The position numbers and the translations under genes are program-made. Below, piece after piece: positions 1 through 7,163 of a DNA stretch of 13,994 nt. The first letter of the stretch is position 1; every line of letters begins with the position of its first letter. The DNA is from Alphaproteobacteria bacterium UBA5343 (GTDB lineage Bacteria; Pseudomonadota; Alphaproteobacteria; RF32; UBA5343): NCBI GenBank assembly GCA_002410125.1, contig DHQH01000117.1, positions 6,591 through 20,584 of the forward strand, written 5' to 3'. The notes below the pieces were generated by a model. The model saw only the letters and a list, made by a program, of their open reading frames with translations. It did not search any database and was not told where the DNA came from.

Positions 1-250
1 CTATAATAAAACCATCAAATTTATCGTAATATTTATCTATATTATCAACAATTTTTTCCCAGTGATTGGTATTGATATTAGTACCATCAACATTGGTGAT
101 AAATTTTAGAGTGATTTTAGCAATTTCTTTTACTCTTGGAGAAATTTTAAATAAGATGTTTCCACCATCATCAACCCCTATTTCTTTGGTCTTGTTATTT
201 TCGACCATGGTAACATTACCACCACAACAAAATATACAAATCTTTTTCAT
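1..250 (-). CDS. L-asparaginase-family protein, N-terminal part (runs off left edge)
   Basis: The minus strand is open from an ATG at 250 to the window edge (83 codons), preceded by a GAGG Shine-Dalgarno sequence. The product starts MKKICIFCCGGNVTMVENN, then has VDGTNINTNHWEKIVDNID and ends KYYDKFDGFII. This matches the N-terminal layout of L-asparaginases: a beta strand, the GGT-I nucleophile loop, a D-S-T/S-N/D-M-x-x-x-x-W substrate loop, and YDGFVI just before the second catalytic loop. Known members hydrolyse asparagine to aspartate and ammonia. Oddly, the usual catalytic Thr of GGT is Asn (GGNVTM), and the usual Ser of the DSTN-like loop is Gly (DGTN). The second TDT loop lies outside the window. 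Family membership is fairly clear, but activity is doubtful. A terminator separates it from parB, so it probably has its own promoter. Confidence 0.7.
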   Translation of the reverse strand, partial: MKKICIFCCGGNVTMVENNKTKEIGVDDGGNILFKISPRVKEIAKITLKFITNVDGTNINTNHWEKIVDNIDKYYDKFDGFII

Positions 251-264
251 TATAACCTCATAAA

Positions 265-304
265 AAAACTATATCACCGACAATTAAGGCAATGATATAG
301 TTTT
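265..304 (-). terminator. Rho-independent terminator after parB
   Basis: A perfect 12-bp inverted repeat (AAAACTATATCA at 265-276 and TGATATAGTTTT at 293-304) surrounds a 16-nt loop. On the minus strand the stem is followed by a run of seven T. It lies 22 nt past the parB stop and ends the mnmE-parB operon. Confidence 0.75.
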
Positions 305-326
305 AATGGTAAATTTTTATTTAAGG

Positions 327-1586
327 TTACATATCTTCTGGTATAAACTCTCCTGCAGGCTTGTCCCCAGTGTCAGGTTTTAGAGCATCTTGCCAATCAT
401 CATTAGTGATTTCTTCTTTTTTGCCATTTAAAGAATCCTGTTCATAAGATGAAATAGATTCTAATTTTTGAACAATATCATCTAACTCTTCTAATGATTT
501 ATAACTAAGGGTTAATTTACCACCTTTATTGGTGTTTTTTATTTTTACCTTATAACCGAGGAATGAAGTTAAATCTTTTTCTAATTTTACCAATTCAACA
601 TCTTTTTTTGGTTTTTCTTTGGTTGGAACAACAATTTCTTCACCATTTTTTTGTTCTGAAACTATGTTTTCTAATTCTCTTACTGTCAAATCTTTTTCAA
701 TTGCAAGGTTTGCTAGTTCAAAAGCATTATCAAGACCTACTAAAATTTTAGCATGACCAGCAGATAATTTGCCATCACCTAGCATTTTAATTACAGATTT
801 TGGTAGATTTAATAATCTTAGAGTATTTGCTATATAACTTCTGCTTTTACCAACAATATTGGCAATTTTCTCTTGAGTGTGAGAGAACTCTTCAACAAGC
901 TTCTGATATCCTTCTGCCTCCTCAATTGGATTTAAATCTTCTCTTTGAAGATTTTCTACTAAAGAGACTTCTAAGGTTTCTTTATCATCAAACTCTTTAA
1001 TTATAACAGGTACTTCGGTTAGTCCTGCTAGTTTTGCAGCTCTCCATCTTCTTTCCCCTGCAATGATTTCATATTTGTCACTACCTTTTGATGAAAGCCT
1101 TACCAAAAGAGGTTGTAGTACACCTTTTTCTTTTACAGATTCTACTAAAGCATCAATAGCTTCTTTACCAAATTCTGTTCTTGGTTGATATTTACCGGCT
1201 TTTAAATTGCTTATTTTTAATTTATCTAATGGTTTTTCTTCTGTAGAAAGATAATCTTCTTCACCAAGTAAAGAATTTAAACCTCTGCCTAAGCTTTTCT
1301 TTTTAGATTTGGTTTCTTTTTTTGACTCTTCTTGTAGAGGAATTTCTTCAGTAATATGCTCTGGAATTTCCTCAGAAAGAGCTTGGGCTACTGGATCTGT
1401 TGCAATTTCATCTAATGCAATTTCTTCAGCTAAAATATCATCAGCTTGTTCTATTGTTACATCATCTAGTTCAATATCATCTTCTGATGGTTTATTTAAA
1501 GAATCCTGTTCAGATTCCACTTGCATACCTAACGCTGCTCCAATATTTCTCAATGCTTGAGCTTGTAAATCTTCTTGTTCTGACAT
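327..1586 (-). CDS. parB: Chromosome partitioning protein ParB
   Basis: ParB binds parS sites, loads as a CTP-dependent sliding clamp, and works with ParA to segregate the origin. Residues 98-108 carry SLGRGLNSLLG, the usual ParB start region. The N-terminal nuclease-like/CTP domain follows at about 123-220, with GERRW at 177-181 and ENLQREDLNPIEEA at 211-224. A helix-turn-helix lies at about 235-262 (SHTQEKIANIVGKSRSYIANTL), and the C-terminal dimerisation region at about 330-376. At 419 aa it is much longer than the usual roughly 290 aa. About 97 acidic, probably disordered residues precede the conserved start, and an extra acidic tail of about 40 residues follows. EQDSLN occurs at 26-31 and again at 382-387, encoded by identical DNA. 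The ATG shares one base with the parA stop (TAATG) and has an AGGGGAG ribosome site upstream, so translational coupling is likely and the long N-terminus is probably real. Confidence 0.95.
   Translation of the reverse strand: MSEQEDLQAQALRNIGAALGMQVESEQDSLNKPSEDDIELDDVTIEQADDILAEEIALDEIATDPVAQALSEEIPEHITEEIPLQEESKKETKSKKKSLGRGLNSLLGEEDYLSTEEKPLDKLKISNLKAGKYQPRTEFGKEAIDALVESVKEKGVLQPLLVRLSSKGSDKYEIIAGERRWRAAKLAGLTEVPVIIKEFDDKETLEVSLVENLQREDLNPIEEAEGYQKLVEEFSHTQEKIANIVGKSRSYIANTLRLLNLPKSVIKMLGDGKLSAGHAKILVGLDNAFELANLAIEKDLTVRELENIVSEQKNGEEIVVPTKEKPKKDVELVKLEKDLTSFLGYKVKIKNTNKGGKLTLSYKSLEELDDIVQKLESISSYEQDSLNGKKEEITNDDWQDALKPDTGDKPAGEFIPEDM
426..444 (-). repeat. 19-bp interspersed coding repeat, copy 1 (parB 3' end)
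   Basis: ATTTAAAGAATCCTGTTCA on the plus strand encodes E-Q-D-S-L-N (ParB residues 382-387) on the minus strand. It is identical to the copies at 1494-1512 and 5382-5400. Confidence 0.85.
1494..1512 (-). repeat. 19-bp interspersed coding repeat, copy 2 (parB 5' end)
   Basis: The same 19 bases as at 426-444, with one further shared T on the left with copy 3. It encodes EQDSLN at ParB residues 26-31, in the acidic N-terminal extension. Confidence 0.85.
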
Positions 1587-2377
1587 TAAACTAACTCCCC
1601 TTCTCTTTTTAATACCTCACCGGTTAAATTAATATATGCTTGCGATCCTGCACATTTGAAATCGTAAATTAATACAGGTTTTCCATGTGATGGAGCTTCT
1701 GAAATTCTTACATTTCTTGGAATTACAGTATTATACACCTTTGAGCCAAAAAATTCTCTTACATCATCTTCAACCATTTGTGATAGATTGTTTCTTTTAT
1801 CATACATCGTTAAAACAACACCCTGTAATTCTAAAGATGGATTGAAATTCTTTTTAACAAGTTCGATGTTTTTAATTAAATCTGTTACACCTTCTAGAGC
1901 TAAAAACTCACATTGAAGAGGAACAACCACTGCATCAGCCGCGGTTAGAGCATTAATTGTTAGAAGGTTTAGGCTAGGAGGACAGTCTATTAAAACATAG
2001 TCATATCTTGAGATATTTTTTTCCATAGCTTGCTTTAATTTATATTCTCTTTTTTCTAAATCAATTAGTTCTACTTCTGCTGCGGCTAAATTTGGAGAAG
2101 ATGGAACAATAGAAAAGTTAGGGATTGAGGTCCACATTGTTGCATCTGATAATCTTGTTGCACCAATTAAAACTTCATAAGAAGAGGCTCTTCTCATTCT
2201 TCTATTAATACCAACACTTGTTGAAGCATTACCTTGAGGATCTAAGTCTATTAATAAAACTTTTTTACCAATAGCTGCCATTGCAGTTGCAACATTTACA
2301 GTTGTGGTTGTTTTACCAACCCCACCTTTTCTGTTAGCAATTGCTATAATTCTAGGCTTTTTCTCAATATTTTCCAT
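1586..2377 (-). CDS. parA: Chromosome partitioning ATPase ParA (Soj family)
   Basis: ParA is a dimerising ATPase that coats the nucleoid and draws ParB-parS complexes towards the pole. The 263-aa protein has the deviant Walker A motif KGGVGKTTTT at about residues 17-26, followed by the family strand VLLIDLDPQGNAST (Walker A' region) at about 40-53, and YDVLIDCPP-type Walker B (YDYVLIDCPPSLN) near 126-138. Its length is normal for a chromosomal ParA without an N-terminal DNA-binding domain. The start is an ATG with a strong GGAGGG site five bases upstream, 15 nt after the rsmG stop. parB follows with a one-base overlap. Position directly downstream of rsmG is the standard chromosomal arrangement. 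Confidence 0.96.
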   Translation of the reverse strand: MENIEKKPRIIAIANRKGGVGKTTTTVNVATAMAAIGKKVLLIDLDPQGNASTSVGINRRMRRASSYEVLIGATRLSDATMWTSIPNFSIVPSSPNLAAAEVELIDLEKREYKLKQAMEKNISRYDYVLIDCPPSLNLLTINALTAADAVVVPLQCEFLALEGVTDLIKNIELVKKNFNPSLELQGVVLTMYDKRNNLSQMVEDDVREFFGSKVYNTVIPRNVRISEAPSHGKPVLIYDFKCAGSQAYINLTGEVLKREGELV

Positions 2378-2392
2378 TCTACCCTCCGTGAA

Positions 2393-3025
2393 TTATTTTT
2401 TCACTAAATTTGAAATTATTAAAATAACAGATTCTTTATTTGTTAGACTTTGTTCTGTTTCAAAGTCAAAATTCCAGTTTTGTTGAGCCTTTTCTATTTC
2501 TTCTTTATAAGATGCACCTTTTAAGAAAATTAGTTTGGTTTCTTTTTTAGTAAAAGATGATGAATATTTAAACAATAAATCTAAAGAAGCTAAAGCTCTT
2601 GCAGTTATTACATCATATAAACAGTGTTCAGTATTTTCAATTCTTTTGTTTACTATATTAACATTGATAGATAAATGTCTTTTTACCTCTTTTAAGAATA
2701 AGGTTTTTCTAAGGTCACTTTCCACCAAAGAAATATCTATATTATCTTTGTTTTCTGTTGCTAGAAGAGCTCAAACAAGACCTGGGAAACCAGCCCCACT
2801 ACCAAAATCAGCTAGTTTTCTGGTGTTTTGGGGTAGATGTTTATACATCTGGATACTATCCACAAAATGCCTATTCCAAGCATCTTTTAGGGTGTTGTTA
2901 CTAACAAGGTTTATCTTTTTTTGCCATTTATTTAAAATTTCTTCATAAGAAACCAGTTTTTCAAATGTTTCATGTGAAACATTCGGCAATATTTTTTGTA
3001 AATTTTTATATTGAATATCAGTCAT
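2393..3025 (-). pseudogene. rsmG: 16S rRNA (guanine527-N7) methyltransferase RsmG, interrupted by in-frame TGA at codon 85
   Basis: RsmG (GidB) uses S-adenosylmethionine to methylate G527 in the 530 loop of 16S rRNA. The frame spans 210 codons, normal for the family. Codons 1-84 end in the SAM-binding motif LADFGSGAGFPGLV. Next comes TGA (2771-2773), and the same frame continues with ALLATENKDNIDISLVESD, then LRKTLFLKEV and VITARALASL, all expected RsmG blocks. There is therefore no frameshift, only one TGA where relatives usually have a hydrophobic residue; TTA (Leu) is one base away. The downstream half lacks a convincing start of its own. It may be a nonsense mutation (rsmG is non-essential in several bacteria, and loss gives low-level streptomycin resistance), a read-through or reassigned UGA, or a sequence error. 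A parS-like site lies near the 5' end at 2966-2981. parA follows 15 nt downstream. Confidence 0.85.
2966..2981. promoter_or_regulatory. parS-like ParB-binding site inside rsmG
   Basis: The 16-mer TGTTTCATGTGAAACA differs by one central base from the widely conserved parS TGTTTCACGTGAAACA. On the coding strand it encodes V-S-H-E-T of RsmG. An identical 16-mer occurs in mnmG. Location next to parAB supports the call. Confidence 0.8.
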
Positions 3026-3088
3026 AAATTAAAAATAACAAATTATTTCTAATTTAAAAAGAAATTATATGAGTTTTTAACAGGGTTT

Positions 3089-3868
3089 TTATTTGATTAT
3101 ATCAAATAATTCTTGTGAGGTGGCTATAAAATTTTCTACTGAACTATTTACACCTGAATATTTAACTTCATTACCTTGTTTATTGAACAGGTTACCACCT
3201 GCTTCTTTAAGAATTATATGAGAAGCGGCAATATCCCATTCATTTATACATAATTCTGTTTGTTTAGGGAAAATACTAGCTTCATTGGTAGCTATACAAC
3301 ATATTTTGAGAGCTGTACTACCTTTTTTCATAGTTGATACAGGTGTTACCTTTTGAGAATATTGTTTTACTGTTTCTTCTTTACCGTAAGCAGAAGAATT
3401 AAAAACAACCATCACACCTTTTGAAAAGTCTTTACCTACCGAAAGCTTAGTTGTTTCACCGTCTTTTTCTAAGTAAGAGCCTTTTCCTTGTTCTGCATAA
3501 AACAATTCACCTGTAGTTGGTCTAAATACTATACCAAAGAAAGGTTTTTTATCTTTAATTAACCCTATAGATATTGCAAAGTCACCAGTCTTTTTAACAA
3601 AATTACTAGTACCATCGATTGGATCAACCAGCCAATAATCGGAACAATCAAGAGTTTTGTGATCTTTTGAGAAGGTTTCCTCACCTATTATAGGATAATC
3701 GCTGATATTTTTAAGGCATTCAAAGATTATAGTTTCGGTTTTTTCATCAGCAATTGTTAAAGGTGATTTATCTTCTTTGTAAAAAACCGAGAAATCTGAG
3801 TTATATATTTCTAAAATCTCTTTTTGAGCTTTAAGTAAATATGGTCTAATTTTTTCTAGGTAATTCAT
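3089..3868 (-). CDS. cysQ: CysQ-like 3'(2'),5'-bisphosphate nucleotidase (inositol monophosphatase superfamily)
   Basis: CysQ enzymes remove the 3'-phosphate from PAP (or PAPS) using Mg2+ or Li+-sensitive chemistry, clearing a by-product of sulfate assimilation and of acyl-carrier-protein maturation. The 259-aa protein has the metal-site motifs in order: KEDKSPLTIADEKTE at 31-45 (CysQ-type KxDxSPVTxAD), IIGEE at 60-64, DPIDGTSNF at 82-90, and EWDIAASH at 210-217 followed by EAGG. The first motif favours CysQ over SuhB, but substrate is inferred. The start ATG lies 13 nt after the mnmG stop, and a GGAG site overlaps that stop (TAGGAG). The gene sits between mnmG and rsmG, which are often adjacent in relatives, and is co-oriented, so it is probably in the same operon. 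Confidence 0.85.
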   Translation of the reverse strand: MNYLEKIRPYLLKAQKEILEIYNSDFSVFYKEDKSPLTIADEKTETIIFECLKNISDYPIIGEETFSKDHKTLDCSDYWLVDPIDGTSNFVKKTGDFAISIGLIKDKKPFFGIVFRPTTGELFYAEQGKGSYLEKDGETTKLSVGKDFSKGVMVVFNSSAYGKEETVKQYSQKVTPVSTMKKGSTALKICCIATNEASIFPKQTELCINEWDIAASHIILKEAGGNLFNKQGNEVKYSGVNSSVENFIATSQELFDIIK

Positions 3869-3881
3869 TGTTAAAAATCTC

Positions 3882-5729
3882 CTATTTTTTCAAATATCCC
3901 AAAATTGCTGTGATGGCGGCTGGAGTTACACCTTGAATTCTTGATGCAGCACCTATAGAAAAAGGTTTTGCAGTTTCTAGTTTTGTAACAACCTCATTAG
4001 AAAGACCACCTATTTGCTTATAATCAATATTTTCTGGGATTTTTAAGTTTTCATCTTTTTTAAATGCTTCAATATCTGCTAATTGCCTTTTTAAATAACC
4101 TGAATATTTAGCTTCTATCTCTACTTGCTCATATATTTCTTCTTCACCCAAATCTAAATCTTCCCAGATTTTAGAAATTGTTTCATGTGAAACATCATTA
4201 TATGAAAAAACATCAAATGCAGTTCTATAAACACCATCTTTTTTGGTTTTAATTCCAAAATTTTCTAATTTGTTTGGTGAAATTTTATAAGTTTGCATTT
4301 TTTCTTTTAATATATTTATTTTTTCGTATTTAGCTTTATAGATATTATAACGATTTTCAGAAACACAGCCAATATTATAACCCTTTTCAGTTAAACGATA
4401 GTCAGCATTATCTGCCCTTAAGATTAATCTATATTCAGCACGAGAAGTAAACATTCTATAAGGTTCTTCTACACCCATTGTTATTAAATCATCTATCATC
4501 ACACCAATATAAGCTTCTGAGCGATCGATTATAAAATCTTCTTTACTTCCTTTTACTTTTAATGCGGCATTTACACCAGCCATTAAACCAAGTGCTGCAG
4601 CTTCTTCGTAACCTGTAGTACCTATAATTTGACCTGCTAAATATAGATTTGGAGCTTTTTTACATTGAAGGGTTGGTAAAACCTCTCTTGGATCAACAAA
4701 ATCATATTCAATTGCATAAGCTGGCTTTAAAATTTCTACATTTTCTAAACCTTTTATAGAATGAATAAATGCATCTTGCACATCTATAGGTAAAGAAGTT
4801 GAAATTCCGTTTGGATAAACAGTATCGCAATTATAACCTTCTGGCTCTAAGAATATTTGATGAGCATCCCTTCCTGCAAATTTTACTAACTTATCTTCTA
4901 TTGATGGACAATATCTTGGCCCCACTCCTTCAATTTGTCCTGAAAATAATGGTGCTCTATCAAGATTATCAGTAATAATTTTATGTGTTTCTGGATTTGT
5001 ATAGGTTACAAAACAAGATATTTGCTCTTGTTCTAATTTTTTAGTTAAATAAGAGAAAGGTTTTGGATTATCATCACCTTTTTGTTCGGCTAAAACATCC
5101 CAATTAATAGTATCTGATTTTAATCTGGCAGGAGTTCCTGTTTTTAACCTTCCTACTCTTAAATTGAGTTTTTCTAGGTATTGGGAGACACCTTCACAAG
5201 ATTTATCACCTATTCTACCACCTATTGTGATATCTTTTCCTATATGCATTTTACCTTTTAGAAAAGTTCCTGCAGTTAAAATGATTTCTTTTGCAGTATA
5301 TTTGTTGCATTTATCATCTATTACTGCAGTAATAATATTATCATCAACTATTTCGAAAGACTCAACTGCACATTCTATAATATTTAAAGAATCCTGTTCA
5401 TTTAAATATTGTTGCATATATTTCTTATATAATTCACGATCCGCTTGGGCTCTAGGACCTCTAACAGCTGGACCTTTTGATTGGTTTAGCATTCTAAACT
5501 GAATACCAGCCCTATCGATAATTCTAGCCATAAGACCATCAAGAGCATCAATTTCTCTTACCATATGACCTTTACCAAGCCCCCCTATTGCAGGATTACA
5601 AGACATTTCACCAATGGTTGATATTTTATGGGTAAGTAGAGCTGTTTTTACTCCCATTCTAGCACTTGCTGCTGCAGCTTCACAGCCAGCATGTCCTCCA
5701 CCTATAACTATTACATCAAAATTATTCAT
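3882..5729 (-). CDS. mnmG: tRNA uridine-34 5-carboxymethylaminomethyl synthesis protein MnmG (GidA)
   Basis: MnmG is the FAD-binding partner of MnmE; together they add the (carboxymethyl)aminomethyl group to U34 of certain tRNAs. The 615-aa protein opens with the Rossmann FAD motif VIVIGGGHAGCEAAAASARMG and contains CNPAIGGLGKGHMVREIDAL, KTGTPARL, FSGQIEGVGPRYCPSIEDK, RPEGY-like LEPEGYNCDTVYPNG, GTTGYEEAAALGL and FTSRAEYRL, all family signatures. It ends with the C-terminal helical domain (SRIQGVTPAAITAIL). An in-frame TTG extends the frame eight codons upstream, but the ATG at 5729 has an AGGA site seven bases ahead and follows the mnmE stop by 8 nt, so I chose it. Residues 111-116 are EQDSLN, encoded by the 19-bp repeat also present in parB. 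A parS-like site lies within the gene at 4179-4194 (VSHET). Confidence 0.97.
   Translation of the reverse strand: MNNFDVIVIGGGHAGCEAAAASARMGVKTALLTHKISTIGEMSCNPAIGGLGKGHMVREIDALDGLMARIIDRAGIQFRMLNQSKGPAVRGPRAQADRELYKKYMQQYLNEQDSLNIIECAVESFEIVDDNIITAVIDDKCNKYTAKEIILTAGTFLKGKMHIGKDITIGGRIGDKSCEGVSQYLEKLNLRVGRLKTGTPARLKSDTINWDVLAEQKGDDNPKPFSYLTKKLEQEQISCFVTYTNPETHKIITDNLDRAPLFSGQIEGVGPRYCPSIEDKLVKFAGRDAHQIFLEPEGYNCDTVYPNGISTSLPIDVQDAFIHSIKGLENVEILKPAYAIEYDFVDPREVLPTLQCKKAPNLYLAGQIIGTTGYEEAAALGLMAGVNAALKVKGSKEDFIIDRSEAYIGVMIDDLITMGVEEPYRMFTSRAEYRLILRADNADYRLTEKGYNIGCVSENRYNIYKAKYEKINILKEKMQTYKISPNKLENFGIKTKKDGVYRTAFDVFSYNDVSHETISKIWEDLDLGEEEIYEQVEIEAKYSGYLKRQLADIEAFKKDENLKIPENIDYKQIGGLSNEVVTKLETAKPFSIGAASRIQGVTPAAITAILGYLKK
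4179..4194. promoter_or_regulatory. parS-like ParB-binding site inside mnmG
   Basis: TGTTTCATGTGAAACA is identical over all 16 bases to the copy in rsmG and one mismatch from the common parS consensus. It encodes V-S-H-E-T of MnmG in the C-terminal domain. Confidence 0.8.
5382..5400 (-). repeat. 19-bp interspersed coding repeat, copy 3 (mnmG)
   Basis: The same 19 bases, encoding EQDSLN at MnmG residues 111-116. Against the remembered E. coli MnmG segment (LENQPNLMIFQQAVEDL) the local protein aligns without a gap, so it looks like sequence replacement or convergence, not an insertion. Confidence 0.85.
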
Positions 5730-5737
5730 TTTATATC

Positions 5738-7084
5738 CTATTTTCCTATGCAAAAATCACCAAAAATTTTATCTAGTAATTCTTCAACTTCTATTTTTCC
5801 TGTGATTTTACCTATATATCTAGCTGTCATCCTTAAATCTTCAGCCGATAATTCAATATCTTTATTAAAATCAAATCGATCTAAATTTTCTAAGGCTTCT
5901 TTTAGATTTTCTCTATATCTTGCTCTAGTAATTATGTTACTTGATTTAGTATCGAAGAAAGTTTGTATTCTCTTTGATATAAGTTTTAATAACTCATCAA
6001 TACCATGATTATTTTTGATAGATATTAGATTGGTATTAGACCCATAATTTAAAGAGCATTGTTTATTTGTTAAAAGATCTTTTTTATTACCAATAAATAT
6101 TATTTTTTTTCTATTCTCTATTTTAATATCATCAAAAATATTTTCATTTTCTTTAGATGCATCAAATAAACAAAGAACGATATCTGCAGAATTAGCTAAA
6201 TTTATAGCTCTTTTTATACCTTCTACTTCTATTAACTCTTCTGTATCTCTTATTCCTGCTGTATCAGTAAAGATAATAGGGTAACCATCAATATCAAGAT
6301 GCACATCTATAGAATCTCTCGTAGTACCTTCAATTTCTGAAACGATTGCAGCATCTCTTTTTACAATTTTATTAAGAAGGCTTGATTTACCAGAGTTTGG
6401 AGGCCCAATAACCACAACCCTAAAACCATCTCTTAATCTTTCACCAATATTATTGTCTTTTAGATGTGATGATATTTCCAACTTTAAGGCTTCTATTCTT
6501 TCTAAAAAGTTAGATATAATATTTTCTGGTAATTCTTCTTCTGGGAAATCAATAAAAGCTTCAATATATGCAAGCATTGAAAGGGTTTCTTTTCTCCATG
6601 CTTCATATAAATCTTTTAGATTACCCTCTAATTGCCTAAGAGCAATATCTGCTTGAGCTTTGGTTTCTGATTCTATTAAATCAGCCAAAGCATCAACTTC
6701 TGTTAAATCCATTTTGTTATTATAAAAAGCTCTTTTGGTAAATTCTCCTGGCTCTGCAAGAGAGTAATTTTCAATATTTGAAAGAGAGTTTATAACATTA
6801 TTTATAACTGCTTTTGAGCCATGAATATGAAATTCTACAATATCTTCACCAGTAAAAGAATTTGGATTTTCAAAAAATATCACTAGAGATTTATCCAATG
6901 TTTCACAAGAAACACTATCTTTTAAGGTTGTAAAATAAGTATGGCGAGGTTTAGGATTTTTAATATCGGTCATTAATTCTACAGATTTTAAAGCATCACT
7001 ACCTGAAACTCTTACTACCGCAACTCCAGACTTTCCAACAGCTGAAGATAAGGCATATATTGTTTGATTAAAGTCTTTTTTCAT
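5738..7084 (-). CDS. mnmE: tRNA modification GTPase MnmE (TrmE)
   Basis: MnmE is a potassium-dependent GTPase that binds 5-formyl-tetrahydrofolate and, with MnmG, modifies the wobble uridine of tRNA. The 448-aa protein has the N-terminal folate-binding domain (QTIYALSSAVGKSGVAVVRVSG, then AEPGEFTKRAFYNNKMDLTEVDA split over about 110-132). A helical domain is interrupted by the G domain: GPPNSGKSS at 227-235, GTTRD at 253-257, DTAG at 274-277, NKKD at 333-336. It ends with the diagnostic C-terminal CIGK. Length and motif order are normal. The ATG at 7084 has only a weak purine tract upstream. It is the first gene of the leftward operon and is divergent from ogt across a 79-bp gap, which must hold both promoters; I see no convincing consensus pair there. 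Confidence 0.97.
   Translation of the reverse strand: MKKDFNQTIYALSSAVGKSGVAVVRVSGSDALKSVELMTDIKNPKPRHTYFTTLKDSVSCETLDKSLVIFFENPNSFTGEDIVEFHIHGSKAVINNVINSLSNIENYSLAEPGEFTKRAFYNNKMDLTEVDALADLIESETKAQADIALRQLEGNLKDLYEAWRKETLSMLAYIEAFIDFPEEELPENIISNFLERIEALKLEISSHLKDNNIGERLRDGFRVVVIGPPNSGKSSLLNKIVKRDAAIVSEIEGTTRDSIDVHLDIDGYPIIFTDTAGIRDTEELIEVEGIKRAINLANSADIVLCLFDASKENENIFDDIKIENRKKIIFIGNKKDLLTNKQCSLNYGSNTNLISIKNNHGIDELLKLISKRIQTFFDTKSSNIITRARYRENLKEALENLDRFDFNKDIELSAEDLRMTARYIGKITGKIEVEELLDKIFGDFCIGK
6899..6914. promoter_or_regulatory. Degenerate parS-like site inside mnmE
   Basis: TGTTTCACAAGAAACA has two central mismatches from TGTTTCACGTGAAACA, and only one from the reverse-complement form (TGTTTCACATGAAACA) of the rsmG and mnmG copies. 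It encodes V-S-C-E-T of MnmE, in the same frame as the V-S-H-E-T copies. The changed centre makes binding less certain. Confidence 0.5.
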
Positions 7085-7163
7085 TATATCATTCTTGTTA
7101 TTGAAAGTTAATTATTAGAAGAACTTACATAAAAAACCTCAAAAAAGGAAGTAAAAAGTTAAA

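Noticed and set aside
66..263. Plus-strand frame of 65 codons at the left edge
   Set aside because: It is the antisense shadow of the asparaginase-family gene on the minus strand, which has a ribosome site and recognisable motifs.
2393..2728. A separate small gene made from the downstream half of rsmG
   Set aside because: Its only start would be a TTG with no clear ribosome site, and the frame is continuous with the upstream half except for the TGA. One interrupted gene explains it better.
2771..2773. Selenocysteine at the rsmG TGA
   Set aside because: The position is hydrophobic in the family, not Cys, and I see no convincing SECIS-type hairpin directly downstream.
5164..5502. Plus-strand frame of 112 codons inside mnmG, and similar antisense frames in parB, rsmG, mnmE and rho
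   Set aside because: All lie opposite well-conserved genes and show no family resemblance or ribosome site; they follow from codon bias of the sense strand.
5730..5753. Longer MnmG starting at TTG 5753
   Set aside because: It would overlap mnmE and lacks a ribosome site; the ATG at 5729 has AGGA at good spacing and begins just before the FAD motif.
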